Shown: piece after piece, positions 22,086-31,354 of the stretch | Layout: every line of letters starts with the position of its first letter | Position numbering within the stretch: the first letter of the stretch is position 1 | NCBI GenBank assembly: GCA_030847615.1 | Contig: JAUMIR010000003.1 | Span: forward strand, 77,200,001-77,264,000 | DNA: 64,000 nucleotides | Direction of reading: 5' to 3' | From: Gambelia wislizenii | Taxonomy: Eukaryota; Chordata; Lepidosauria; Squamata; Crotaphytidae | Notes under the pieces: model-generated | Databases searched by the model: none | What the model was told of the DNA's origin: nothing | The model's input: the letters and a program-made list of their open reading frames with translations, nothing else | Made by a program: the position numbers and the translations under genes

Positions 22086-22305
22086 CCCAAAATGCATCAG
22101 ATCCTCTATGATCTTGGAAGCTAAGCAAGGTCAGCCCTGGTTATTACTTGGATGGGAGACCACCCAACAAATACCAGGTGCTGGAGGCTATATTTCAGAG
22201 GAAGGAACTGGCAAAACCACCTCTGAGTATTCCTTGCCTAAGGAAACCCTATGAACTTCATGGGGTCACCATAAAATGTACAGACGGCTTATAGGCACAT
22301 AGGCT
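22086..22305 (+). repeat. 5S rRNA-derived SINE, full length
   Basis: The head is a good 5S rRNA match: GATCTTGGAAGCTAAGC, AAGGTCAGCCCTGGTTA, TTACTTGGATGGGAGACCA, AAATACCAGGTGCTGGAGGC. The body (CTATATTTCAGAGGAAGG, CCACCTCTGAGTATTCC) and tail (GTACAGACGGCTTATAGGCAC) match the copy at 15240. It is not a 5S gene, because the sequence continues straight into the SINE body with no T-run terminator at the 5S end. Confidence 0.9.
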
Positions 22306-22323
22306 CACTCTCACACACCAGTG

Positions 22324-22500
22324 AAAGACCTCCGAGAACACCCCTAGCCAACTGCCCCACTGGGGTCTTGCAAACTGTGGGTCCTGGCTTCCAAGATTAA
22401 ATCAACCCACCTGTCTTCCTCTTTTCCTACTGCCTTCCATCTTATCAAGCATTATCTTCTTTTCTATTGAGACATGTTCTCTCATGATATACCTTTCACG
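22324..22500 (-). repeat. Bov-B LINE 3' fragment
   Basis: GCAAACTGTGGGTCCTGGCTT, TTACTGCC-like CTACTGCCTTCCATCTTATC and CTCATGATATACC match the 3' part of the Bov-B at 37898. Non-coding. Confidence 0.65.
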
Positions 22501-22613
22501 TGTGTACTTACAAAGCAATAAACCCCGCTGAACTCCGTGAGACTTCAAGGTGAATACCTCGTATATAGGATGGGGAGATCATCATCGTATCTCTCCATGT
22601 TGATTTCCGTTTT

Positions 22614-22642
22614 AAAAATTAATTAATTAATTAATTTAAAAA
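22614..22642. repeat. (AATT)n microsatellite
   Basis: AATTAATTAATTAATT tract flanked by A and T runs. Confidence 0.9.
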
Positions 22643-22739
22643 TCAAACTAGCGTATACATTGTATGGATTCTACACCTAGTGGTGCTTAGAGTGAGTGCA
22701 CCAGTTGAAATCAACAGGACTTTAGATGGGACTAACTTT

Positions 22740-23355
22740 TACTTCGTTTCAAGACACATTCATACTTTACAATTGGGGTGTATATTTCACTTTAACTGCC
22801 CTGGCTGCCTCCCCTGGCATCCTGAGATTTGTAGTCAGGTGAGGCACTGGAGTGTTGTGGCTGACATGCTATTATCAGGCTACAATGTTAGTAATAGCAG
22901 TGATGCTATTACTGAACTACACTGTTATAGCGCTATTATTCCACTTTAACTGCTATGGATGCCTCCTGTGGAATCCTGGAATTTCCAGTTTAGGGGAGAG
23001 GCATTTAGAAATTTCAGCCAAATTGCTCTTAGGCCACACTAAGCTACAAACCCCAGAATTGCACAGGTGGCAGCCATAGCAGTTAAAGTGGAATAAACTG
23101 TCAGTCCCAGGATTCCGTGGGATATTGGTATGATAGGACTTTATCACACTACACTGTTATAGTGCTATTATTCCACTTTAACTGCTATAGCTGCCTCCTG
23201 TGGAATTCTGGGGTTCGTAGTTTAGTGAAGCCTAAGAGCTCTCTGGCTGAGAGTTCTAAATGTCCCTCCCTAAACTGCAAATCCCAGGATTCCACAGGAG
23301 GCAGCCAGAGCAGTTAAAGTGGAATAATACCACTATAATAGTGTAGTGTGATAAT
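22740..23355. mobile_element. Cluster of long-TIR MITEs (CCACTTTAACTGCTATRG family)
   Basis: Two tandem inverted-repeat units. About 22905-23112 has arms TTATTCCACTTTAACTGC and GCAGTTAAAGTGGAATAA. About 23141-23351 has longer arms, starting TCACACTACACTGTTATAGT and ending ACTATAATAGTGTAGTGTGA. TA flanks both ends of the second unit. A further related arm at 22775-22830 and AGTTAAAGTGTGTGGAAGG at 23361 may be the outer arms of an older copy. A diverged relative is at 47705-47910. Confidence 0.7.
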
Positions 23356-23659
23356 CTACATAGTTAAAGTGTGTGGAAGGGCTTGAATCCAACTACAACA
23401 ACCCGACAGCTACTACATTTTTGAAAAGCGATTGTTTTGAAATCTTCGGTGGTCTGTTTTCCCCCTTTCCCACTTCCAAAAATGCTCAATTAGACATATC
23501 ACGAATGACTCGGGATTCCCGCATTTTAACGAAGCGTTTTAATATAACGAGTTAGGAAGAAAGTCCGGGGAAAGGGAAACCGGGGCAAGTGGAAAACGTG
23601 GCTGTACCATCAGGCTGGTCTTTAATCGAATTTATAAAACGAAATCAGTAGTAAGTAAT

Positions 23660-23762
23660 TACTGCAGCAGCAGCAGCAGCAAAAAGGAACTTGTCAGGCG
23701 GAAACGGATTTCTTCACTTAAAGCAATATATCAAAGGAGGAGGAGGAGGAGGAGGAGGTTGG
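23660..23762. repeat. (CAG)n and (GGA)n short microsatellites
   Basis: A run of CAG units at about 23664-23681 and a run of GGA/GAG units at 23736-23758, in unique sequence with no reading frame. Confidence 0.8.
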
Positions 23763-24683
23763 GTTCCCATCTTTGGAATATGGTTGTCCTTTTTAACAAC
23801 CCTTTGAGCTGCAGCGATGAGGGATTCCTGCATAAGCCGTTCCTAGATCTTCTAACCCAGCCCCATGCGCTCCCGAAGCAGTTTCCAGTATATTGATACG
23901 TCATTAAAATCCAAACATATCAGAATACCGTAAAGCAATAGGGCCAAACAACAATAAAACCAACCTGCACATCCACCTTATTAAAAAGAGTGGAAACGAT
24001 TCCCAGCTGAAATAAAAGCCAGTTTCCGCAGTGGCATTCCGGTGTCTACTTAAGAGAAAGGGACATCAAGCAGCGGGTTGGGAAAAGTTATTTTTTGGAC
24101 TACGGTACATCTCCCAGGATCCCCCAGCCAGGTTGATCAAGCTCTAGGAGAAAAAGGGGGAATTTTAATCTGTTTACCTATAAAGGGAGTTACAGTTCTC
24201 TGGCAGAATGATGGGAGTTGCAATCAACCTTGAGGCAGCATGATGGGACTCCATCATGACACACACACACACCCCAAGGAACCGACGGGCGGACCTATTT
24301 CCGTGGGAAAGGAATCCCACAAAGGATTAGAGATGATCCATCTGTTCGGAAGGTGTTTTCCTGCGAATCACTCCTCTCTCCAAGCCAAGAGGGGCTGGCA
24401 GCCCTATCCAGAGCTTGGGGGAGTTATTTATTTAGACTACCTCTCCCAGCATCCTCAGATGGATGGGCATTCTGGGAGTTGTCCGAAAAGAACATCCCCG
24501 AGCTCTACTTAGACCTCCTCCGATCTCAACACCTTTTGATCTGTTTTAAAAAAAAGAATTGCTTGAAAGGGAAGAACTCGCTTTCAGCCCCCCACCCCGG
24601 GTTTCCAGAAGGGATTCCTGCCTTCCTGGAGACTTATCAGCCCTCTTGTTTGTTTTATTTGTCTTTGGTACCATCCCGTGCGG

Positions 24684-24716
24684 ATGGGGCTGGGGCTGGG
24701 GCTGGGGCTGGGGCTG
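24684..24716. repeat. (GGGGCT)n tandem repeat
   Basis: Five head-to-tail GGGGCT units preceded by CGGAT. The G4 runs could form a G-quadruplex on the plus strand. It explains the repeated Gly-Trp and Gly-Ala peptides in chance frames here. Confidence 0.9.
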
Positions 24717-24889
24717 GAGAGGAGGAGAGGATTGGACACAGGCCCCCCTTTAGTGGTTTCCCCAACCTGGCAGCCCCTGGGTTTGCCCGCAGAACTTCGC
24801 TCTCCCGCAGCGCCCGGGGGGCTCAAGGGGAAGGCTGAGCCAAGGCGGGAGGCAGAGCGAGGAGAGCCACCGAAGAGGGCCGGTTGCGC

Positions 24890-25075
24890 TTCTTTCTCCA
24901 CTACTGTCAAGGCAGCGTTTGCCTAATTACCGCGCCTGTCGTTTTAATTATTGCAAGCTTACAGCTGGATGGTAAACTCTCACCGGTGAATCTTTTAATT
25001 TTTATGGAGGTTAATTAGCGCACAAAACAATGGGGGCCCACTAAACGGGTGAACCTAAATCCAAGAGTAACTTCG
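24890..25075. promoter_or_regulatory. Candidate conserved regulatory element, homeodomain-site rich
   Basis: Contains TAATTA-type cores at CCTAATTACCG (about 24922), TTTTAATTATTG (about 24943) and GGTTAATTAGCG (about 25009), an E-box CAGCTG (24963), an ACCGGT palindrome (24982) and a SOX-like AACAATGGG (25027), packed in about 130 bp of repeat-free, CpG-retaining sequence with no open frame. This texture is typical of vertebrate developmental enhancers. The assignment is inference; no alignment was possible. Confidence 0.4.
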
Positions 25076-25384
25076 GGAGCCCGGAGGTAATGGGAAGCGC
25101 CTCTAAACGCACGCATCTCTCAAAACATCCTGGGCAGTCGTCGGAACCAGCGGCCAACGGAACACGTGTCAATGGGGAAAGGGTGAGGTCGGACGCTGGC
25201 TGGGACCTTGTGACACACTGAGAGATTGTAGTTTTCCCGATGAGCTTTAGTACACTAGGGAGAGGCCCTTCTCTCAGTACCTTTACAGGGGATACCAAAT
25301 TCTTTCAGTTCATACGTCTTTTTATGGGGATGTCTCCAAGGATCAGCAATGCTTGGGAGTCTTCCGTAAAACTGAGAAACTTCT

Positions 25385-25500
25385 GGCCCTCTAGATCTTG
25401 ATGAACTAGAACTCCCTTCATTCCTCGCCATTAACCAGGCTGGCTAGGGCTGATACAGCCTAACATCATGGGGGAGGGTGTCACAGATTTGCCCACCCTG
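25385..25500. mobile_element. hAT-like MITE
   Basis: Starts TTCTGGCCCTCTAGATCTTG and ends CAGATTTGCCCACCCTGG, with inner GAACTAGAACTCCCTTCATTC and CTAACATCATGGGGGAG. The ends resemble the GTGGCCCTCCAGAT/TTGCCCACCCCTG termini of the family at 14940. Confidence 0.5.
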
Positions 25501-25569
25501 GCCTTTCAGTTCAAGCCATTAGTAAATTCCCAGCCCTCACCTATTAATTGCTCTAAGTCTTAGGAAGGA

Positions 25570-25745
25570 GCACTGCTATGGTGCTATACACTGGTGGGAA
25601 TTGTGCATCCCGCCAAATGTTCTTGAATTCCAAATGTTGTTGAATTGCAACTCCCAGTGTTGATAGTTCTGTTAGCCTGGAATGCTGAGACTTGCCATTC
25701 AACAACATCTAGATTCTACAGAGAGCTGTACAATTCCACCCTTGG
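25570..25745. mobile_element. MITE with inverted AACAACATCTAGA/AATGTTGTTGAATT arms
   Basis: Contains TGTTGTTGAATTGCAACTCCC and, inverted, GCCATTCAACAACATCTAG, around a core with GTTAGCCTGGAATGCTGAG. Related to the ACTCCCAT MITE group. Confidence 0.45.
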
Positions 25746-26019
25746 TTAAACATGAAGAGCTTCCAGGTTCCCCCAGGAGGAGGAGGAGGTGGTGGTGGAG
25801 ATGATGATGATGGTGGTAGTGATTAAAAAGCAAAAATAAACATCAGAGAAAAATGAGAGGATTTTTCAATATCAATATGAAGGGTTAATATATCATTGTA
25901 TTTCATTGGGTCCTACATTTATTGGGTCCTGTATTGTTGATTCTGCACAGGCCAGGAAATTAAAGTCAGAAGTTATTTAGAATCTTACTGTGCTAGAATA
26001 CAAACATCAAGCCATAGCT

Positions 26020-26300
26020 ATTACAGCCATCGGTGTCTTTCCAGGCTTCTGTAAAATGCTATCTAATGCGATTTTGTTTTTACTGCTCCATGGAGATGAG
26101 CTGTGACATTTCCGTTTCCTCTTTCATAAATATTGCATCTACCAAATGCAATTATCAAAGGCGAAGCAGTACCAAGTGTTTACTAAATAAGATTATGTGA
26201 TACTGTTAATGTGTTTTATGTGTGTGTTCTGACACCAGACAAAGTCCCTATTAATAACAGCTCAATGAGATGCTGAGGTTTTGCAGGATGTGAGAGGAGG
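26020..26300. promoter_or_regulatory. Unique block, candidate conserved non-coding element
   Basis: Repeat-free sequence with ATAAATATTGCATCTACC, CCAAATGCAATTATCAAAGG, CTAATGCGATTTTG and CTATTAATAACAGCTCAATGAG. There is no open frame. It lies just upstream of the Copia insertion. The regulatory suggestion rests on composition only. Confidence 0.25.
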
Positions 26301-26470
26301 CAGGAGATTTCATGGTGGCTGTTAAATACCATGAGATGAAAAAGAAGCTGTCCATTAAAACACAGTCATATTTCTCTGCCTCAAATAGTCCTGCATCTTC
26401 ATGCCTTCAGACTTGGAAAGCAATAGATCAGGTTAGAGAATGTGAGATGGGGGAAAGAATGTAAGATAAC

Positions 26471-27119
26471 TGTAGTATGTGGGGAAATAATTATTATAAT
26501 GTAAAACAATCTTGTGTACTCCATTCACATGCTAAGATAAGTCTAGGAATTTACCCTGCATGCTTTTCAGTTCTCCCAACTTCCCTTTCTCTTATTTCAC
26601 TAGGCAATTCCAGCCAACTGGAGCAATGGGTCATTCACTCACATGACCTAATTTAAATATTATTGCTCTTTGTGTAAGTTTCTTTTAAGTTAGAGTCTCC
26701 TTGCAGCTGAAGCCATTTAATGATGTCCTTGCCATGATGTTCACCATGCAGCCTCACCGCTAAAGGCTGGGTGAGTCTCATTCTACCCTAAATTCTCCTA
26801 GTTAGTTAGGAAGCCTTTTTTATAATTTGCTTTAGTATGTAGATTAAGATTGATATACCTTCAGTAAACTTTTGATATGCATTTTTAAACTGACTCCTTT
26901 GTTTTTGTAATGAGTCTAATTCATTGGGTGATCAGACCACAGAAAACACTTTTAAATGTTAATTGAGCTTGTCTCAGCGTTCTTAATGCATCACTCTGCC
27001 TGAATTTTGAAAGTAAAAGATCTTTACTTTTTAAAGAAGATATTTTTATTTCCTTTTTAAAAGGGCTAGATCCCTGGAATTTTTAATACATTTTTATTTT
27101 TAGACTCATACCTCCTACA
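26471..27119 (+). repeat. Outer Copia 5' LTR
   Basis: 649 bp, TG...CA ends, differing from the 3' LTR at G26678 and G26979 (both A in the 3' copy). It would contain the U3 promoter and polyadenylation signals of the element, though no individual signal was pinned down. No match to the usual initiator-Met primer site was seen directly after it (CTGAAGGGTTATGG). Confidence 0.95.
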
Positions 27120-27219
27120 CTGAAGGGTTATGGTTCCCAGTTTGAAGACTTAAAAGCTCAATTTAATTTTTTGTTTTTTGCAAAAGTATTGCTTTTCTTT
27201 TTATCTGATCACCTCAGCT

Positions 27220-27261
<42 letters not shown>

Positions 27262-27292
27262 CTTGACTGGAGACAAAGGCAATAAAGCAACT
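27120..27292 (+). other. Outer Copia 5' leader with (TC)n tract
   Basis: Lies between the LTR and the first Gag ATG. Contains a pure TC microsatellite at 27222-27259. Such a slippage-prone tract inside a retrotransposon leader is useful as a marker for comparing copies. Confidence 0.7.
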
Positions 27293-28067
27293 ATGGCTGA
27301 AGCAGTGCATGCTACTGGCCTCAGCTCTATTTTAAGCCTGGAGAAACTGAATGGGCCAAATTATAGAAAATGGTCTTTCTCTTTTGAAACATATTTAAAG
27401 GCTATGTGACTTATTGATGTTTTACACAGAGACCTCCTCAGGGAAGAGGGAGGAATGATTTTGATAGGGATGATCAGAAGGTTTTGGCTTTTATAATTTT
27501 GGCTGATGATGATGGACTAGTTTCTGAAATCAAAGGTGAGAGAACAGCAAAAGATGCTTGGGACACTTTGAAAAATCTATGTGATGTTCCATCTATGGGA
27601 AATAAATTTGCTTTGATGATGAAGCTTGTAAATATGAAGCTAATGAATCCAAAATGTCTAGATGAACACATTAATAATTTCAGAGCTACATGAGCAGAAT
27701 TACAATCTCCTGGAGAAGAGATTCCAAAATCTATGCGAGTTGGGATTTTTTGGCAAGCTTACCAAAGTTTTACAATCCCATAATAAACACTTTGCAATTG
27801 AAAAATGAGTTAACTCTACCAGAAGCCTATATTCAAATAAGAGAATTTCAACATAGGCAAAATTTGATGCAAAATGACAAGTTTGAATCCAGAAATTCTA
27901 ACTTTAACCAGCAAGCCAATTTAGCTAAAAAGCAGCATTTTAAACGAAATGCTACTCACTTCAATCCCCCTCCTCTTCTGAGCCAAATGGGGTGCAATTT
28001 AAGGCTTCAAAGGGAAAAGGAAAGTCATTCTCACAGTAAGGGAAGAGAATGCAAAAGGCCACAATAG
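27293..28067 (+). pseudogene. gag: Outer Copia gag, degenerate
   Basis: The ATG at 27293 opens a Gag-like N-terminus (motif LEKLNGPNYRKWSF) that ends after 38 codons at the TGA at 27407-27409. A frameshift leads to the frame with AKDAWDTLKNLCD, the UBN2-type capsid domain, which stops at the TGA at 27691-27693. A third frame carries the helix LTLPEAYIQIREFQ and then a K/Q/N-rich tail. No intact CCHC zinc knuckle is visible in the C-terminal part. Gag would form the virus-like particle packaging the RNA. With at least two stops and two frame changes it cannot make a complete product. Confidence 0.85.
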
Positions 28068-28107
28068 AGATAGAGAAGCTAATGCTAAACAGAAATTTAA
28101 CATTGGA

Positions 28108-28455
28108 TTGGCCTATGAAAAAGTAATGCAAGCTTCTGGAAATGAATATAAAAATTCCTTCATCATAGACAGCGGAGCTAGCAACACATGCATTAATAAA
28201 AGGGAGTATTTCCAAGATTTTAATGAAGAAGTAAAATTCCCTGTGTTTCTTGCAAATGGAGATTCTGTTACAGTGCGAGGAACTTGGACTGTGTGTCTTC
28301 CTATGAAATTGGGAGCTAAGACAGAGGTATTGAGAATTATGGATGCTCTTTTCACCCCAGACCTCAAGAGCTCCCTCTATTCAGTAAAAATGAGCACATC
28401 TAGAGGCAATAGAGTAGATTTCAAAAAGAATGCATGTTATGGACTTCATGGCTAA
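28108..28455 (+). pseudogene. pol: Outer Copia aspartic protease segment
   Basis: The active-site motif IIDSGASNTCI is intact, with the catalytic Asp codon at 28168-28170. The segment ends at an in-frame TAA at 28453-28455; the following integrase segment is in the same frame, so this is a point stop, not a frameshift. The protease would cleave the Gag-Pol polyprotein inside the particle. Confidence 0.9.
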
Positions 28456-28458
28456 CAT

Positions 28459-29674
28459 TTGATTTTTAAAGGCACTCTAAAGGATGATGGCCTTTATCAC
28501 ATGGAGATCAGTGATTCAAATGCCAATGTTGCCACTCAGTGTAAACACAAAGACTGCATAAATTTATGGCATAAAAGATTTGCTCATAGAAATGTTGAAT
28601 GCATAAAGAAATTGGCTAATCAAGAGCTAGCAAGAGACTTTCATTTCAAGAACTGTTGTGTGAATGAAAGGTGTGTGGAATGCATTAAAGTAAAAGCTAC
28701 TGCACCTTCACACAAGCCTCTCACAGAAAGATAATCTACTAAACCTCTTGAGTTGATACACTCCGATCTCTGTGGACAATATAGTCAGAAATCAGTGGGT
28801 GGAAACCTCTATTTCATGACAATCACAGATGGTTACAGCAAATATTGCCATTGCTACCTCCTAAGGGAGAAAAGTCAAGCTTTTGAAAAGTTCAAAGAGT
28901 ACTTTAATTATGTCACTAATAAATTCAAATATAAAATTCAACATTTAAGGATGGATAATGGTTCTGAGTTTGTCAATACTCAATTTGATGAGTTCCTAAA
29001 GAGAACATGGCATCAGACACCAGACTACTAAATTTTATACGCCTCAACAAAATGGTTTATTGGAGAGGATGAACTGCACCTTAAAGGAAATGGCAGTTGC
29101 AATGCTTTTAGAGGCTAACATGTCTAAAGCTTATTGGTCTGAGGCAATTCTCACAGCCACATACTTACACAATAGACTTCCAACCAGATCCAGAGATGTT
29201 ATTCCATTTGAATTGTGGCATGGTGTGAAACCCAGACTCAACCATCTCAGGGTTTTTGGATCTAAAGCTTATACATACATTCCCAAACAGAAAAAAAACA
29301 AACTGGACTGTAGAAGTGAAGAGGGAATTTTTATTGGTTATGCCAAAGGTGCTTACAAAATCCTAAACACTGATGGACGCACAATGAGAATAACAAGTGC
29401 TGTTTATGTTGATGAAAGACCTCAATTTAATTCTAATCAAAACAAAGATTTCTATTCAGATGTGTTTGCACTGGAAGAAGATTCTGATTCCCACCAGCAG
29501 CCACAGCGTGTGCAGCTCTTTCACCCTCCTGCAAGTGCTTTGCATCCAGAAGGGGCTCCCTCAGCCCAGGATTTACCAGAGGATGGAGGACCAGACGGCG
29601 CACCACAGTCAGAGCCAGGAACTCAAGTTCAGGTGAGACAGTCTGAGAGGGGTAACAGGGGAGTGCTCCTTTGA
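28459..29674 (+). pseudogene. pol: Outer Copia integrase, degenerate
   Basis: The N-terminal GAG-pre-integrase zinc site shows HKRFAHRN followed by C-x2-C (RCVEC). An in-frame TAA at 28732-28734 interrupts it. The catalytic triad is then visible as D (28765-28767, IHSDLCG), D (28954-28956, MDNGSEF) and E (29063-29065, ERMNCTLKEM), but a frameshift near 29020-29040 separates the last residue. The C-terminal domain (PFELWHGVKPRLNHLRVFG, GIFIGYAKGAYKI) is followed by an acidic/Gln-rich linker that ends at a stop near 29672. Integrase would insert the cDNA with the 5 bp staggered cut seen in the flanks. Confidence 0.9.
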
Positions 29675-29730
29675 GATTCTCCTATCTAGCCACAGGGGAA
29701 AGTCTTCTGGAACCCTCTGACTGGCAAAAG

Positions 29731-30235
29731 TGTTGTAAAATGCAGAATCCGTTCTCTCTCTGCCCATCCAAGCAGAGATGCATGCAGCGAAATAGCGTGG
29801 GCTTTTGGGCAAAGCCATGCATACCTTTGGTGCAAAATAAGGAGGCTGTTGGTTTTCTTTATAGCTTTATTAAAAAGAGATGCAAAAGCAAAATAAAAGA
29901 CAGAAGACATTCATCCATGCTTCTGTATGCCCCAAAGCTTCTCAGGAGCTAAGAGAAGAGAAAAGGAGCCTCCAAAAGCAAGAGGCTAACTAACTCCAAA
30001 ACCCCTCCCAAGTTATATGTTTCCCCCCAAAACATTCAATCCTTCTGAGAAGGAGCAAAAACCTGAAGCCCAGTTTTGTTTCTCGTCTTCTAACTCTGAA
30101 AGACAGAGAAAACAAAACAACAAAAGACAGATTTATGAGTTCTGAGAGACAAGCTGGCGTCTCAATGCCTGGTGAACAAAATTACCCAAAAGTGGGGAGA
30201 TAAATTTCTGATTACAATATCTATTTTCCCTGACA
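29731..30235 (-). repeat. Nested Copia 3' LTR
   Basis: 505 bp. Compared with the partner at 35005 it has a replaced patch at about 29762-29773, a 4 bp indel (GACA) near 29900 and scattered substitutions. In the sense direction it is preceded by the purine-rich tract ATTAGAGGGG. Confidence 0.9.
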
Positions 30236-30760
30236 CCCCTCTAATTTTTTCATCCAGGCATATGTATTTTACATTTCAGACATCATACCCAGCTTGTCAC
30301 ACAAAAGGTCATGTTTGATTTGACCCAATACTTTGGTAAACAAATCGGCTATATTTTCTTCACTGGGACAATACACCAAATCAATCAAACCATCTTGGAC
30401 AGCTTCTCTGACATTTTGAAACTTTACAGCAACATGCTTAGTTCTGTTTTTCACCCCTTGTGCTGTTGCCATTGTTATATATGCTTGGGAATCTTCAAAA
30501 ACTTTAATAGTTCCTTTAATTGGGATACCCAAATCACTGAAAATCTGCTTCAGGTAGACCAGTTCAGTAAGCAGGCTCGACAGGGCTGCAAATTCCGCGT
30601 CTGCAGAACTTAAAGCAATAGTGGATTGTTTTTTTGATCCCCAGTGTATAGCAGTACCAGCATAGAAAATAATCTTCCCTGAATCAGATCTTCTGTTGGA
30701 AATTTCGTTGGCAAAATTGGCATCGAAAAAAGCCCTCAACTCATGGCAACCTTATGAACC
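30231..30760 (-). repeat. 530 bp tandem duplication, unit 1 (LTR-proximal)
   Basis: Repeats 30761-31290 at an exact offset of 530 bp with two internal differences (A30330/G30860 and C30400/T30930). The unit contains the RNase H frame, the polypurine tract and the first LTR bases (TGACA on the plus strand). Confidence 0.95.
30269..30739 (-). pseudogene. pol: Nested Copia RNase H, duplicate copy 1
   Basis: 156 codons with catalytic residues in AFFDANFANEIS (D), SSADAEFAALSS (E) and VFEDSQAYITM (D), then the typical Copia ending VREAVQDGL...CPSEENIADLFTKVLGQIKH. It differs from copy 2 at two residues (V/I and V/A). RNase H would degrade the RNA strand during cDNA synthesis. In the transcript this is the downstream copy, next to the 3' LTR and its polypurine tract. 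No intact frame joins it to the reverse transcriptase. Confidence 0.9.
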
Positions 30761-31290
30761 TGACACCCCTCTAATTTTTTCATCCAGGCATATGTATTTT
30801 ACATTTCAGACATCATACCCAGCTTGTCACACAAAAGGTCATGTTTGATTTGACCCAATGCTTTGGTAAACAAATCGGCTATATTTTCTTCACTGGGACA
30901 ATACACCAAATCAATCAAACCATCTTGGATAGCTTCTCTGACATTTTGAAACTTTACAGCAACATGCTTAGTTCTGTTTTTCACCCCTTGTGCTGTTGCC
31001 ATTGTTATATATGCTTGGGAATCTTCAAAAACTTTAATAGTTCCTTTAATTGGGATACCCAAATCACTGAAAATCTGCTTCAGGTAGACCAGTTCAGTAA
31101 GCAGGCTCGACAGGGCTGCAAATTCCGCGTCTGCAGAACTTAAAGCAATAGTGGATTGTTTTTTTGATCCCCAGTGTATAGCAGTACCAGCATAGAAAAT
31201 AATCTTCCCTGAATCAGATCTTCTGTTGGAAATTTCGTTGGCAAAATTGGCATCGAAAAAAGCCCTCAACTCATGGCAACCTTATGAACT
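30761..31290 (-). repeat. 530 bp tandem duplication, unit 2
   Basis: Second unit; its LTR-proximal end still carries the polypurine tract and TGACA although no LTR follows. In the sense direction the junction reads GGTGTCAGG and then GTTCATAAGG, so the unit runs a few bases into the LTR and then restarts upstream. Confidence 0.95.
30799..31269 (-). pseudogene. pol: Nested Copia RNase H, duplicate copy 2
   Basis: Same length and motifs as copy 1, with the family-typical FTKALGQ where copy 1 has FTKVLGQ. This is the copy collinear with the upstream RT connection region (LKRLLRYLCGTINHG read in the adjacent sense sequence). The pair is a duplication inside the element, not two insertions, because no LTR lies between them. 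Confidence 0.9.
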
Positions 31291-31354
31291 GATTTTTACA
31301 CCATGATTTATGGTTCCACATAAATATCTTAACAACCTCTTTAAACCTTGCCAA

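Larger units (their letters stand above)
20900..25300. other. CpG-retaining, largely unique block
   Basis: CpG dinucleotides are clearly denser here than in the surrounding AT-rich, CpG-depleted sequence (for example 23395-23720 and 24780-25210). Outside the listed SINE, Bov-B and MITE copies the sequence is unique. There is no long reading frame with domain content and no clear first exon. The block could flank a developmental gene lying outside the window. That is an inference from CpG density and TAATTA-rich sequence only. Confidence 0.35.

Noticed and set aside
22086..22200. 5S rRNA gene
   Set aside because: The 5S-like head continues directly into a SINE body and tail and lacks a terminator; a second similar copy exists at 15240.
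22900..23350. CRISPR-like or palindromic repeat array
   Set aside because: The repeats are inverted MITE arms, not short direct repeats with unique spacers; the genome is a vertebrate.
24353..24926. 161-codon plus-strand frame and its shadows
   Set aside because: No domain, low-complexity Gly-Ala run from (GGGGCT)n, equally long frames on the other strand; no homologous family recognised.
28108..29674. Domesticated Copia pol gene
   Set aside because: Stops at 28453 and 28732 and a frameshift near 29030 break the frame, and the whole sits between intact LTRs of a recognisable element.
30269..31269. Two separate retrotransposon insertions
   Set aside because: No LTR or TSD lies between the two RNase H frames and the offset is exactly 530 bp, so it is an internal tandem duplication.
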